DNA of 64,000 bases from the NCBI GenBank assembly GCA_024803745.1, contig JANJXV010000013.1, positions 31,538,001 to 31,602,000 of the forward strand. The letters run 5' to 3'. Every line of letters begins with the position of its first letter. Within the stretch, counting starts at the first letter, position 1. Made by a program: the position numbers and the translations under genes. A model generated the notes under the pieces. The model had not been told where the DNA came from. It saw nothing but the letters and a program-made list of their open reading frames with translations, and made no database searches. This stretch comes from Megascapheus bottae. Taxonomy: Eukaryota; Chordata; Mammalia; Rodentia; Geomyidae. This document shows, one piece after another, positions 1-11,507 of this stretch.

Positions 1-1031
1 TCTTACTCAATAACTCTCAGAAGTCAACTAACTAGGAACTGCCCTAAACAAGTTAAGAAAGGAGTTAGATATCATCCGTTGGGTAAAACTTAAGTACATG
101 GAAAAAAAGAATGTGCAGGTAAAGAATTCTAATTTCTAATCTTTCTCTTCAATGACTAAACACTCACTTTTGGACAAGATTATGTCGTGGTGGTGTTTTA
201 GGTAGGACAACAATTATAACAAGAGTACCTAAGATTGCATATAGAGTTGCAGATTTAATAATTAAAAGAAACAACTGTCATTAGACAGACATAGGTTTGG
301 TCTAGTTTTGCCATTTACTGGCTCTGCTAGTTTACAACAGGGCTTGTGTTTAAATGGAAAATAACTGTCCCAGCCCAGGGAAACTACTGGGAGTAAGAAT
401 CAATGGACTACAGGAATGCAGATTACGCTCCAAAGTGAACTCAAAATCAGAGTTGATTACTCTTTTATTTGATTTCAACAAGCTTATTTTAAGTATTATC
501 ACTTTCTCAATTTTATGATTATGAAAATTGGGCTTCAAAAGGAGCGGGTGATAATTAACTATTTGAAAGTCTCCACACACCCCCGCCCCCCGCCTCAATT
601 AGCCAAAACTAAAAAGGGTCTCAAGTAGCATTCGTGGCCATTCATTTTGAGAGACTTAGTCATCTCAAAGAATGATGGCAAAGATCTCTCAAGAAAATAT
701 GTGCCTAAGCCACCTAAAACTGAGATACCAAAATCAAGTTGGACGTGGCTCTCAACAGGGAGGCAAGATTTTATAATGGATATGAAAATTAGAAAAGTTG
801 ATGTTTGAAAAATTCAGCTTCTCCACTTAAAGATCTGCTGTGTTAGGACAAATTAATTACCTATTCCGGCTCTATTTCCTTGTTTATACAATTAGAATGC
901 AATCTCTCTCTAAGAGTTATTGTGACAATATGCATAAGCATTCTGGTAATAGCAAACTTAGTCAATTTGTCAATGGAGACAAACCTAATCCATCTCACTG
1001 TTTGGTCTTTTCCTTATTTTAAAAGTTTTCT
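1..1031. other. AT-rich unassigned non-coding sequence
   Basis: No recognisable gene or repeat family was seen here. The short open frames have no protein-like composition. A C-rich stretch near 580-596 is the only compositional oddity. Confidence 0.5.
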
Positions 1032-1551
1032 AGCCAGGTGTGGTGGCTCATGCCTATAATCCTAGCTATCCAGGATGCTGAGATCTGAGGATACCGGTTC
1101 AAAGCCAACCCGGTCACAAAAGGACCTAAGAGTCTTTTTTTTATTTTTTGCCAGTCCTGGGCCTTGAACTCAGGGCCTGAGTACTGTCCTTGGGCTTTCT
1201 CAAGGCTAGAGCTCTGCCACTTGAGCCACAGCACCTTTTCTAGCTTTATATATATATACATATATACATATATGTGGTACCAAGGAACTGAACCCAAGTC
1301 TTCGTGCATGCTAGGCAAGCACTCTACCACTAGGCTAAACTCCAGGCCCAGGGACCTACGACTCTTTTCTGCAATTAACCTCTTGAAAACAGGAAGTGGG
1401 GCTTGGCTCAATGGTAGGGCAGTAGCCTTGAGCTGATGAAGAGCTCAGGGAAAACGCTCAGGCCCAGGGGCAGGGCAGTAGTTCTTGAACTGAAGAGCTC
1501 AGGGACAGTCCCCAGGCAGAGTTCAAGCCCCATGACTGACCAAAAAAAAAA
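1032..1551 (+). repeat. B1-dID type dimeric SINE, split by a nested IDL SINE
   Basis: The left half reads as a 7SL/B1 monomer (gtggctcatgcctataatcc). The right half is ID-like (agtagccttgagctg...gagctcaggg) and ends in poly(A) at 1541-1551. The copy at 30064-30329 shows the uninterrupted arrangement. An IDL SINE in the opposite orientation sits inside at about 1136-1351. The right arm carries an internal duplication (1416-1461 versus 1472-1516). Confidence 0.75.
1136..1351 (-). repeat. IDL dimeric tRNA/ID-derived SINE nested in a B1-dID
   Basis: On the minus strand the element begins with the tRNA-like head (box B complement near 1290) and ends in the ID-like arm and poly(A), seen as poly(T) at 1135-1148. 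It is flanked by an imperfect target-site duplication: ggacctaagagtct from 1122 and ggacctacgactct from 1352. A TA-rich tract at 1240-1272 lies at the junction of the two halves, where other copies have a short A-rich linker. Confidence 0.8.
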
Positions 1552-1559
1552 TTTCCATA

Positions 1560-1583
1560 TATATGTTTGTGTGTATGTGTGTG

Positions 1584-1617
<34 letters not shown>
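1560..1617. repeat. (TG)n/(TA)n microsatellite
   Basis: An interrupted TG run is followed by about 14 uninterrupted TA units, just beyond the poly(A) tail of the preceding SINE. Confidence 0.9.
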
Positions 1618-1620
<3 letters not shown>

Positions 1621-1837
1621 AGGAGAGGAAAATAGTTGATATTGGCATTGGCTGAATTATGTTTTTTTGAATCTATTCTAAGTTAAAAGTGCTCTGTTCT
1701 CCATTACCTGTGGGAAATATTATCCAGTAGTACTTTTAGACTTTACTACAATAGAAATAAGATACTTTCATATCACATGTCAATAATAGGTATTTCCAAA
1801 TAAATTGGTGTTTATTTAATGTATCAAAGTACAGATT

Positions 1838-2082
1838 AGCCAGGTGCCAGTGGCTCACACCTGTAATCCTAACTACTCAGAAGGGTGAGATCTGCAGATC
1901 TTGATTCAGAGCCAGCATGGGCAGGAAAGTCTGTGAGATTCTTATCTTCAATAAACTACTTAGAAAACACCAGAAGTGCTGCTGTGGCTCAAGTGGTGGA
2001 GTGCCAGTCTTAAGCACAAAGAAACTCAGGGACAGCACCCAGGCCCTGGATTCAATCAAGCCCCAGGACCAGAAAAAAAAAA
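1838..2082 (+). repeat. B1-dID type dimeric SINE
   Basis: The B1 half (gtggctcacacctgtaatcc) is followed by the ID-like half (gctgtggctcaagtggtgga ... caggccctgg) and an A-rich tail at 2073-2082. This is close to a full-length unit. The 1552-1837 stretch before it holds only the TG/TA repeat and unassigned sequence. Confidence 0.8.
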
Positions 2083-2144
2083 TACATAAAACACATATAC
2101 TGTCAAACAAGGTACTGTTTTAGTTTGAGCTCCCTCCTCCCACG

Positions 2145-2147
<3 letters not shown>

Positions 2148-2197
<50 letters not shown>
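2148..2197. repeat. (TG)n microsatellite
   Basis: About 25 TG units directly abut the tail end of the minus-strand SINE at 2198, which suggests that the repeat grew from the SINE tail. Confidence 0.95.
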
Positions 2198-2421
2198 TGC
2201 TACTCCTGAGACTTGAACTCAGGGCCTGAGTGCTATTCCTAAGCTTTTTTATTCAAGGCTAGTGCTCTACCACTTGAACCAAACCTTCACTTTGTTCTGG
2301 TGGCTAATGGGAAATAAAAGCCTCACAGACTTTCATGCACAGTCTGGCTCTGAACTTCAATCCTCAGGTCTCACCTCCTGAGAAGCTAGGAATACAGGTG
2401 TAAGCCACCAATACCTGTCTT
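2198..2421 (-). repeat. B1-dID type dimeric SINE
   Basis: On the plus strand this reads ttgaactcagggcctgag (ID-like half complement), then gaagctaggaatacaggtgt and gccacc (B1 half complement). The element therefore lies on the minus strand with its tail at the (TG)n. Confidence 0.8.
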
Positions 2422-2439
2422 GTTTTAGTTTCATTCTTT

Positions 2440-2516
2440 TTGTAGAGCTGAGGACTGAACTCAGGGCCTTGCACTTGCCAGGCAACTACTCTTCCACTGA
2501 GCAAAATCCCCAATCT
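2440..2516 (-). repeat. ID element monomer
   Basis: The complement reads as an ID body: ttgctcagtggaagagta, then gttgcctggcaagtgcaagg, then ccctgagttcagtcctcag. It matches the BC1/tRNA-Ala-derived ID family rather than the dimeric forms around it. Confidence 0.7.
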
Positions 2517-3062
<546 letters not shown>

Positions 3063-3099
3063 TCTCCCTCTCTCTCCCGCCTTCCCTCCCTCCCCATTC

Positions 3100-4255
3100 A
3101 TTCACCTTTATTTTTAGAATGTTTGCACAGTCACTTGACTTAGGTATTTCTTTCCATAGCTTGAATAGGTAAGGATTGTAAGTAGTTGATTAGCCTCATT
3201 GAGGTTGGAGACAAATCAATTTTAGCTCCCTCTGGCACTGAGGATTTTGGCATATTCTGTACTGGGGTTCACCATATTCTGAAGGGATTTCTAGATACTA
3301 TCCAACACATACTCTGAGATTGAAATTTCAGAAATTTCTTCTGCTGTGCACAGTAGTTGTCAGATCTCTTCTCCCAGTTTCTGATGGGTTTAAAGTGCAT
3401 TTAACATTCACTCAGAGATATAAGACTTGAGCAAAATACTTCCTACAAGGTTCCAGAGAATGCTCACACCTGTATAACCACCAGCTTCAGGCTGAATGAT
3501 AAATTCATAGGCCATAGCACACATTGATGAACTGATTTTTTTGAGAAAATAAAACACTCCAAAGTTTTTCCTTTTCAAAATAATACTGTGCAAGATATAT
3601 TTTGCCATATGTCTAAAATAGAATTCAAGAATGATGTCTGTCATCCAGCCCTTGTACATCAGAAGTTATTTTAAACATGGCATCTTTATAAAAGTCAATA
3701 GCTGCCTCATCAAAGGGCAATTGTATCCAGTGTGGGTGGCTGTGCCAATTGTTTTTGAACTACTGCAGCAATCTAGCCAATCCTGGGGAATGGCTTGCAG
3801 TCTTTTTCTACACCCACATTTTTTTTCTTAATTATCTCCACCAGGCTGAGTTAGCTCAGGACAGATCTATAGCATTTCCTGGACGTCTAAATGCCCACAC
3901 ACCTTCTGCAATCCTTGGGCTACCCGGTCCTTTTTATGTTTCTACTGGTTGGTCCACATAATTATCTATTATTGTGTTCATATAATACATTATTCATGAG
4001 ACCTAGACAACTTCAGCATGGAATATCTTTGATTTTTTTAAAAAAAGAACTGACCTGAAAAATTAGAATTCTCCCAGCATGAAGTAAATTTGATAGTGGG
4101 TCTTCTACCATATCCTTCCCTTTTAAAATAGATCAGCAGGAGTTTGTAATCATTGTTCAAATTAAAATTTTTGTAAAGTCATTGCTCCTTCATCACCTAG
4201 GTGATGTAGTTTCATCAGTTACATTTCTCTTATTTGGGTCTCAAGAATATTGCTT
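3100..4255. other. unassigned non-coding sequence
   Basis: Ordinary AT-rich DNA. No repeat family or conserved coding pattern was recognised in either strand. Confidence 0.4.
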
Positions 4256-4405
4256 GAGAGCCTAGTGGTAGAGTGCTTGTCTAGCATGCACAAAGACCGG
4301 GCTTTGGTGTTGTGACTCAAGTGGTAGAGCTCTAGCCTTGAGAAAGCCCAAGGACTATGCTTAGGCCCTGTGTTCAAAGCCCAGGATTGGCAGGGAGAAA
4401 AAAAA
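4256..4405 (+). repeat. IDL SINE, internally deleted
   Basis: The head (cctagtggtagagtgcttg, ctagcatgca) joins the second arm (ctcaagtggtagagctctag ... caggattggc) with the box B/linker part shortened. It ends in a short poly(A). Confidence 0.75.
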
Positions 4406-5549
4406 AGAATATTGTTTGAAGTTTCACAATATACTCAGCAAATTACAAATGAGTAGTGTCTAAAATTGTAAATCATTGAAGCTTGGTGTCATTTAGGACC
4501 TGTTTACAACAGTAACAGGCCATATCTTTTATATCACTCAAACTTGGAGTTGAAATGGAATATAGGATTTAATCTGAGAATACCTTTCTTGTTCAAAGCA
4601 TAATGAAATAGATATCAAGTGACTGATTTTCCTACTCATTGATAACTTGGTGGTAAAGATTGAGCCTGGGTTTTAAATCTCCATCTTAAAAAAGACAAAA
4701 TTCCAGACCTATGGGCCTTTCTAGAGGTCCAAGTTAACAAAGGGACCAGTCTTCATCTCTAGCCTAAAAGCCCCTCAAAAATAGAAAACACTGATTCTTA
4801 TTAGGGTCCGAATCTCCAGATTCCAGAGCAGATCCCTGAATGTAATAGACTGTCAATTTATCTACAGAATAAATTATGAATATTAAGAATGTCTTTAGAC
4901 AATATACTTGGAAGGGTAGCAAAGTGAAAAAGTTAAACTCATGATCCGCATAAGACATCTGCAGAATATCTATTAAGGTAAATGAGTATCTAGGCATCTA
5001 AGACTAGGATGAAATTCCAGAGGGTTGAAAGAAAATAAGCCAGCATGAATTCATGCATTGGATATGGGCTGGGTTAAGTGACCTCTGAGAAACTTCCCAG
5101 CCCTCAGATTCTATGACTCATCAGGAAAAGTAGTGTACTTCTTGGCTTTAGGCCGTCATGTCTTCTGTTCTTTGTGGGATTTTTTTTGGGGGGGGGGTAT
5201 TACTAATGGTAAATTAGTGCATTAACTACAGGAAGATTCTAATTTTGTTGAGCCCCAACTATACGATGAGAGGAAAATAATAATCTGGCAAAGAAAATCA
5301 CTAGTTAAAATTTTCTAGCAGTCTTGCAAATTTTTGAATGTGTTTTTCATTTAAAAAAAAGAATCAAAGCAGGAAGAAATACATACATGAAAATCCTTTA
5401 GAGGCCTTAATAAGGTTTGAAGAACCTGATCTATAGAAAAAGCAGCATTTGAAGAAACAGATTCCAAATCATTTTACCTCTTATTGCTAGTGGGTCATAG
5501 GTCTTGGCAAAGCTACACTGTAGTTTCATTCATTGAAGGCCATTTGTGA
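4406..5549. other. unassigned non-coding sequence
   Basis: No recognised element, apart from a T8/G9 homopolymer junction near 5181-5197. Confidence 0.4.
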
Positions 5550-5814
5550 TTTTTTTTCTTTTTCTTTTTTTTCTTTCTTTCTTTTTTTTTTCCTTTGTGG
5601 GTTTTGAAGTCAGGGCCTGGACTCTGTCCTTAGGGACAAGGATAGCCCCCTGCCACTTTGAGTCACAGCACCACTTTCAGTTTTGGAGTGGTTAATTGAA
5701 GATAAAAGTCTCATGGGAACTTTTCTGCCTGGGCTGCTTTTGAACCACCACCCTCAGAAGGCTAATGCCTTCTGAGTAGCTAGGATTACAGGCATGAGCC
5801 TCTGGTGTCCAGCT
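5550..5814 (-). repeat. B1-dID type dimeric SINE
   Basis: The T/CTTT-rich tail at 5550-5592 is followed by the ID-like half complement (gtcagggcctgg, agtcacagcacc) and the B1 half complement (gtagctaggattacaggcat). Confidence 0.8.
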
Positions 5815-6205
5815 CAATTCATGACTTTTACCCTACACACTTGGTTAGGCAATCAAATTAAAAAACCTGTAAAGAGCTTACAAAGCACTGTATGATTTGA
5901 AGTACTGTTACTAGGGGAAAAATAAGTAAAATCTATGCTGTAACAAATATTTCCATACAGAACTACTTTCAGACATTAGAATAAAAGAGAGAAAAGGACT
6001 TTACCTAAACTTTAAAATTTTGGAATTCTTCCTATTTTGAAACACTTAAAAAAGAAATCAGCCAATGATGGATACAGAAATAAAAAATTCAAATACCAGA
6101 TCAGGGAGAGCAGTGCCATGTTGTTTATAAAACATGTATCTCTGACAAAAAAAAAATTACTAAAGCCACTATTCTGTTTTACTTAAAAAAAAAAGTCCTG
6201 GAAAG

Positions 6206-6470
6206 TTTCTTTCTTTCTTTCTTCCTTCCTTTCTTCTTTCTTTCTTTTTTTTCTTGTCAGTCATGGGGCTTGAACTCTGAGCCTGTGCACTGTCCCTGGG
6301 CTCTTCAACTCAAGGCTATAATCCTATCCCTGGAACCTTCCAGTTTTCTGATGGTTAACTGGAAATAAGAGTCTCATGGACTTTGGTGCTTGGGCTGGCT
6401 TTGAACTACTATCCTCAGACAACAGCCTCCTGAGTAGCTAGGATTATGATGTGAGCCACCGGTGCCAGGT
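6206..6470 (-). repeat. B1-dID type dimeric SINE with CTTT/CCTT tail
   Basis: The tail at 6206-6255 has degenerated into CTTT and CCTT units. The ID-like half complement and then the B1 half complement (gtagctaggattatgatgtg) follow. Confidence 0.8.
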
Positions 6471-7890
6471 AAGGTTCATATTTTTTTTAAAGTATTGTTA
6501 TATTGAAGTCAAAAGGGGAAAATTACTGTTTAATAATTTAATCTTCCATCACTTAAGCCATTCTATAGTATTCAATAAGGATAAGCTTTCACTAAATGCC
6601 AATAACTGTATGTATTACTAAATATTACACACTGTTCTTTACATGGAATATGGTATACAATTTTAAGAGACTGAATGCTGGTTAAATTCTCTCTAGAAAA
6701 CACACACATTCACACACATGGCAGTAGCGAATTAGCATGGAAAGGCACCAGCAAAAGAAAGATAATTTGAGATACTTCTGAGGTAGCAGTTGTAAAATTA
6801 AAATAGGCAACTCATTAAATTATCCATAGAGTGAAAAGAAAGCTACAAAAATAGCTATTTCTCTGGCAAGTCAGAGATGTTCAGAACAAATTTAGTTCTA
6901 AGCAGAGTTTTTTTTAAATCAGATGATATCAGTTCATATTCATTATAATCACTTAAATGCTTAGTTTGTCCTAATTAAAAGCAAAAATGAGGTAGAAATA
7001 TATTTAGTGAAAACTATATTCAGTGAAGACATCATTTGAACTGCCAGATTTTTAGCAATATGATCAAGTGAATATTATTTGGGCAAGCTGGAGCCTGCTC
7101 CCAAGATCACAGAATTTAAAATAAAATTAACTCCCTTTTGTAAGTTATGCTTTAAGACAAATATACCCTCTATTTTTCCTGTTGGGTTTTGTGACTATCT
7201 GCTGTGTGTCACTCTGCTTTGCCTTCTCATTCTCACTGATTAATTTTTGCAGGTTGTTTCTTACTAAAGCTTCCCCTAGAGGACAGGCCAGGAAAAGGAA
7301 AGAAACACGATTCAACATCTTCTTTTCTTATTAAGAATTTAGGTTAAAGATTAGCTAGAAAAATAGAAATCTAGCACACGAAAAAGGACACTTAAGTCTT
7401 TGATTTTTACTTTTTCAATGTACACTGATAGACAGCTGACAATAGTTTGAAAAGCCAATATTTTGAAAAAGCCAAGAAGGCTTTTTTCTTTTAAAGCAAT
7501 TGTTAAAGTTGCTTAAAAATCTCCTCTCATTACCTTGTCCATACACATTAGAGGGTGTTCTAAATGATGTTTTTGATTTGACGGTTTAATCAAAGAGAAA
7601 GTCTGGGTGTAAGGAGAGCATCACTGTAATATCTCCCATTTCCAGAGTGCAAAGCCATTTCAAACATTCTCCTCCATCCTCTAAAAATTGCTGTGTTGTA
7701 GGTCTTGTTATCAATGACACAGAAAAAAGTATGGAGAAGATTCATACAGTCTCATCTAAGTATTGATAAAAACCTATTGGGGGAGCTAGACTAAACTAAA
7801 ACCTTACATACAGAAACATTAATATGCAAGACCAGGGAGTGCAAAAAGAGTTACTGTTAAATGCTTAAGGTTGAAAATGATATCTCATTT
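6471..7890. other. unassigned AT-rich non-coding sequence
   Basis: No recognised repeat or gene. The stretch has few simple repeats and could include constrained non-coding DNA, but that cannot be judged from one genome. Confidence 0.4.
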
Positions 7891-7892
7891 AA

Positions 7893-7949
<57 letters not shown>
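7891..7949. repeat. (TATC)n microsatellite
   Basis: About 14 tandem TATC units, a GATA-type tetranucleotide on the other strand. Confidence 0.95.
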
Positions 7950-7951
<2 letters not shown>

Positions 7952-8109
7952 TTAGTCCTCAGGCGGATTCCAAAGAGAGCAACTGAGATTTCGTGCTTTA
8001 TGTCGAAAGAGCTTATGTTCATACACAAATAGAGTGAATGCCAGGTGCATCATTCTTCAAGTGACATTTTGGGAAAAACCATTTCCTCTTCCAAGTTGAG
8101 GATGACTGT

Positions 8110-8167
<58 letters not shown>
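8110..8167. repeat. (GT)n microsatellite
   Basis: About 28 uninterrupted GT units, roughly 200 bp before the GC-rich island begins. Confidence 0.95.
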
Positions 8168-8168
<1 letters not shown>

Positions 8169-8741
8169 TGGGGGCATTTTTTGAGGTTTATTTTAGTTGT
8201 TAAACATCTCGGGGTGAAGATAACCAGGCTGTTAAGCATTTCCCCCCCTCTCCTTGTCACCCAGATATGGTATCTACAATTTTCTCAGTTCAACTGTCAC
8301 ATAAATTGGCAAGTCGTCTAAACGGATAATATTCCCTTCGCGGTGCATTCACTGGAAGCCCTAGCAACTGTATGAGGCAGCGGCGCGTATTCTTTAGCTA
8401 GGCACGGCGCAGGGAGAGGGAAGTCTGCGATTTAGAATGACAGATGATCCCCCCCCCAATCCATCAAGTCGCCTCAAAATGTCACAATATTTACACCTCT
8501 TCCTCGGTGAATTAGAATCCAGAGAAAAGTAGACAGGAGTGTGTGTGTATGGGCGGGGGGGGGGGGATTCCAACCGGTTGCAGCTTGGTTGGGGAGAAAA
8601 GCAGGCATTGCACCTTTAAATTCTGCCCTGTCCCCCCTCCTCCCCGCTCCACACTCCGCCCTACTCCACTCCACCCTTCCTCTCCTGCTCAGGATTTTGC
8701 AATAAAAATCTCCCAGTTCTGCGTTCAGCCCTGCAGATCCG

Positions 8742-8750
8742 TATTTAAAA
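8742..8750 (+). promoter_or_regulatory. TATA-like box in the CpG island
   Basis: The string tatttaaaa sits in GC-richer sequence about 25-30 bp before a G-rich stretch. It is only a candidate; no transcript start can be inferred from sequence alone. Confidence 0.3.
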
Positions 8751-9051
8751 CGGCACCATCTGGGAAGGGTGGGTGGCGACGGTGAAGCGGGCTGCCTTGG
8801 AGTTCCTCTGCAGCACGCTTGAAATTGCATCAGACGGATCAGAAATCCCCCCCGCCCCCAAGCCCGGCCCCTCCCGCCCCGCTCCCCTCCCCGGCCCTCC
8901 CCTCGGCTCCCTTCACGTAGCTCTGACAGAGAAAACGACTGGAGCTCGGAACAATCTGTGCCCATTCGCTGCGGGCTGGCTCCGTAAACCCGGCCCTACG
9001 CTCCCTTTGTGTGCTGAGCAGCCTATCACCGTCATCTGATCCTAGTGCCTG

Positions 9052-9052
<1 letters not shown>

Positions 9053-9144
<92 letters not shown>
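9053..9144. repeat. long (CT)n tract inside the CpG island
   Basis: About 46 uninterrupted CT units followed by CCT-rich sequence to 9165. It is a perfect homopurine/homopyrimidine mirror repeat placed within the putative promoter. Confidence 0.95.
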
Positions 9145-9147
<3 letters not shown>

Positions 9148-9426
9148 TCCCTCCCCCCCTCCTCCAATTTCCACAATATCCTGGCGTTGCCTATGAATCC
9201 CATCATTTCCACCTGCGCAGAGTTGGGAATTTCTTCCTTTCGTTGCCATCTCCACTCTCTTGAGTTTGGGGAAATGACTTTAGCCCTAACTCCCCTTAGC
9301 CCATCACACCCAGAGGCCCTCGCCTCTTCATGGCGAAGACTCAGTCCATCCAGGGAGGAGTCCAGAACCACCAAAGCCTGGGGCGCAAGCTGCCACTGGA
9401 CCGAGCTCAATTGCCGGAACAAAAAG

Positions 9427-9452
9427 CCCCCACCCCACCCCACCCCACCCCC
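9427..9452 (-). other. quadruplex-type (CCCCA)n tract
   Basis: Five C-runs of four or five separated by single A residues. On the minus strand this gives GGGGT repeats, a canonical quadruplex-forming pattern with 1-nt loops. Confidence 0.7.
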
Positions 9453-9817
9453 GAGAAGTGAATGGGGGTGAAGCTTGTCGGAGTAAGGAAAGGTTGGTGG
9501 GTCCCCCACTCACCCCCTCCCTCCCAGGGGCGCACAAGTCCCTGGACTCCGGGGAGGAGAGACCAGAGGAGAACGCAGTCTCCGCTCCAGCCGCCCGGGG
9601 TCCCTCGGGGCAGGGGAGGGGAGAAAGGAAAGGGCTGGGCGCCCCTCACCTCCACCGAGCCTGCTTCCACCTCATCCGCCAAGGTCCCCCCCCATCTCCG
9701 CCCCGGGCTGGGCCCCAGGCCCACCGGGATGGCGGCGGAAGCTGGTCGGAGAGCCCGCACTTGGCACCCGCGCCTCCGGACGCCACCTCGCCCTGGCTGG
9801 GCGGTCAGCGCGCCCAG

Positions 9818-9826
9818 CTGATTGGC
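9818..9826 (-). promoter_or_regulatory. inverted CCAAT box
   Basis: The plus strand reads ctgattggc, the complement of gccaatcag, the NF-Y type CCAAT core with preferred flanks. It lies in the densest CG stretch and supports promoter function, possibly with minus-strand transcription. Confidence 0.45.
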
Positions 9827-10200
9827 GGCTCCGTCCAGCCGCCGCACCAAGCTACGAGGGTTCTTCTCCACCTCGTCCGGTCGCCCCGGTCCCCCTCCCC
9901 AGGGCCGGCTCCCAGGCACTGGGGTCCGGAAAGGGCCTTTTCCACTCCTTAAGCGGAGGCCTTCCCCCCTCTTTTCCTGGAGTTATCACGACTGACTCGG
10001 ACCTGTGCTCAGTGAGGCATCCGACCCGGCAGGGAACGCGGAGCGCGGTCTCAGCGGCTCCCCTTCCCTTGAGAAAGCGGGAGCCCTCCAAGCTAGCGCC
10101 CGAAACTCGCGGGGAGGGAGGACAGGGTTGAGGAGGGGTAGGGGGTAGCCATAAAGAAACATCCAGCGAGGAAACGAGGGTGACGGAGAAGGAGAAATAG

Positions 10201-10292
10201 AATGAGGGAGGGATGGAGGCAGGAGGAGGGGGCGGGGTGGAAGAAGGGGGGCGGGAAGGAGGGAGGGAGGGAGAAAGGGAGGGAGGGAGGGA
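10201..10292 (+). other. polypurine tract with quadruplex motif
   Basis: The stretch is almost pure G/A. At 10261-10292 at least seven GGG runs are separated mostly by single A residues, which satisfies the usual four-run quadruplex rule several times over. Confidence 0.7.
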
Positions 10293-10499
10293 TACTGAGA
10301 GAATGAATCCTTCTCACTAGAAGAGCTGAAATTACCTTGATTCATTTTATGTTGGAGATTTCGCATTACCTCTTTTCCTCTCCCCAACCTTCACCTCCCT
10401 TTTCCCAATAAACCTCCACCTCTTGATCCTATATGGTACGAAGTCAAATTTTAGGAAATCGAATGTTGTGACAATGCTTCATAATTAGTAATGAATTAC

Positions 10500-10524
10500 T
10501 ACACACACACACACACACACACAC
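10500..10524. repeat. (AC)n microsatellite
   Basis: Twelve AC units in a locally AT-rich interruption of the island. Confidence 0.9.
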
Positions 10525-10846
10525 GAGCAAAAAGAACGGAAAAGAGGGAGGGAAAAGGGAGAAAATGAGAGAGAAATCTTACATTTAAATCAGTCATTTG
10601 CAGATCCAAGTTAACTAAACTCATTATATCCGCAGGAAGACTGAGCCCACCCACCTCCCCCCACACACACACCTTCTCTCTTTGCCCCAGGGTTCTCACC
10701 TCGGGCAATTTAAACTGAGCAAATATCAAGAAACAACCTTCTCTCATGCTCTCTCTCGACTTCCTCCCCTCCATCACGCGTCTTTTCCGGAAGATCAAGT
10801 ATCAAAATAGCTGAAGAACTGAGGATGCAGGGGTCCCCGCCCCGTT

Positions 10847-10853
10847 GCTTACC
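10847..10853 (-). promoter_or_regulatory. candidate minus-strand splice donor
   Basis: The minus strand reads AAAGAAG|GTAAGC, with the exon ending at 10853. It fits the U1 consensus, and the upstream minus-strand sequence is GC-balanced and non-coding, as for a 5' UTR exon. Motif evidence only. Confidence 0.35.
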
Positions 10854-11346
10854 TTCTTTGCGGCTTACACCACCCCGGTGGCTAGATCCTGGAGACAAAC
10901 ACTTGCATTTCCCAAAGTTAACCCAGTATACCAACCCGGAGCTTGCCAAGAGTCTATTCCAGCCTACACCGCTAGGAAGCCAACTTCAGCGAGCTCAATG
11001 AGGGGACCAAACTGGGACTCGCTTTCCAAACGCTCAGCTCCAAAAAATCTGACTCTCTCTCCAGCCCCGATCTCAGTGTGAGCCCAACCTCAGAAAAGAC
11101 GCTTTTTTTTTTGAAGGGCGACACAGCGTTGGCTTGTCAGCGGAGAGGAAAGGCTACCTGGAGTACCACCACCTCGGACAAATCCGTTGGCTCTGTCCAA
11201 GGTACTGAATGGACTCTGCTCGCCAGATCACACACACTCACACACTCCGCGCAGCAGGAGGAAAAGGCTAAAAAAAAATCTCTAATTAAGTGATACTTGA
11301 TATTGCTCAACACGGTTTCTTCCACTTCCTTACGTTTTGTCACGTG

Positions 11347-11371
11347 TGGATGGCTTTGCCAAAGCCATCCA
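11347..11371. promoter_or_regulatory. 25-bp perfect palindrome
   Basis: Arms tggatggctttg and caaagccatcca (12 bp each) surround a single C. It lies directly after an E-box (cacgtg at 11341-11346). It could be a dimeric factor site or a small hairpin; the factor is not identified. Confidence 0.5.
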
Positions 11372-11500
11372 GTTAACAGTTGATCACATGTTGATAAGAC
11401 CTTTATTTTTTTTTCTTTTTCTATGATTACCCATTCCATGACGGTGGTGATAGGCACTTCAGATTTTGTTTCTCTCTCTCCCCCAGTCCCCAACCCCCAT

Positions 11501-11507
11501 CCTTACC
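11501..11507 (-). promoter_or_regulatory. candidate minus-strand splice donor
   Basis: The minus strand reads GAGTTTAG|GTAAGG, with the exon ending at 11507. It is a second donor about 650 bp upstream, in the minus direction, of the one at 10853. Alternative first exons could explain the pair. Confidence 0.3.

Noticed and set aside
8839..9509. Frames with long Arg-Glu or Leu-Ser repeats
   Set aside because: They are direct translations of the (CT)n microsatellite.
9407..9952. Overlapping GC-rich open frames of 119-170 codons on both strands
   Set aside because: They overlap in several frames and are rich in Pro/Gly/Arg/Ser, as expected where stop codons are rare in GC-rich DNA. No domain or initiation/splice context supports them.
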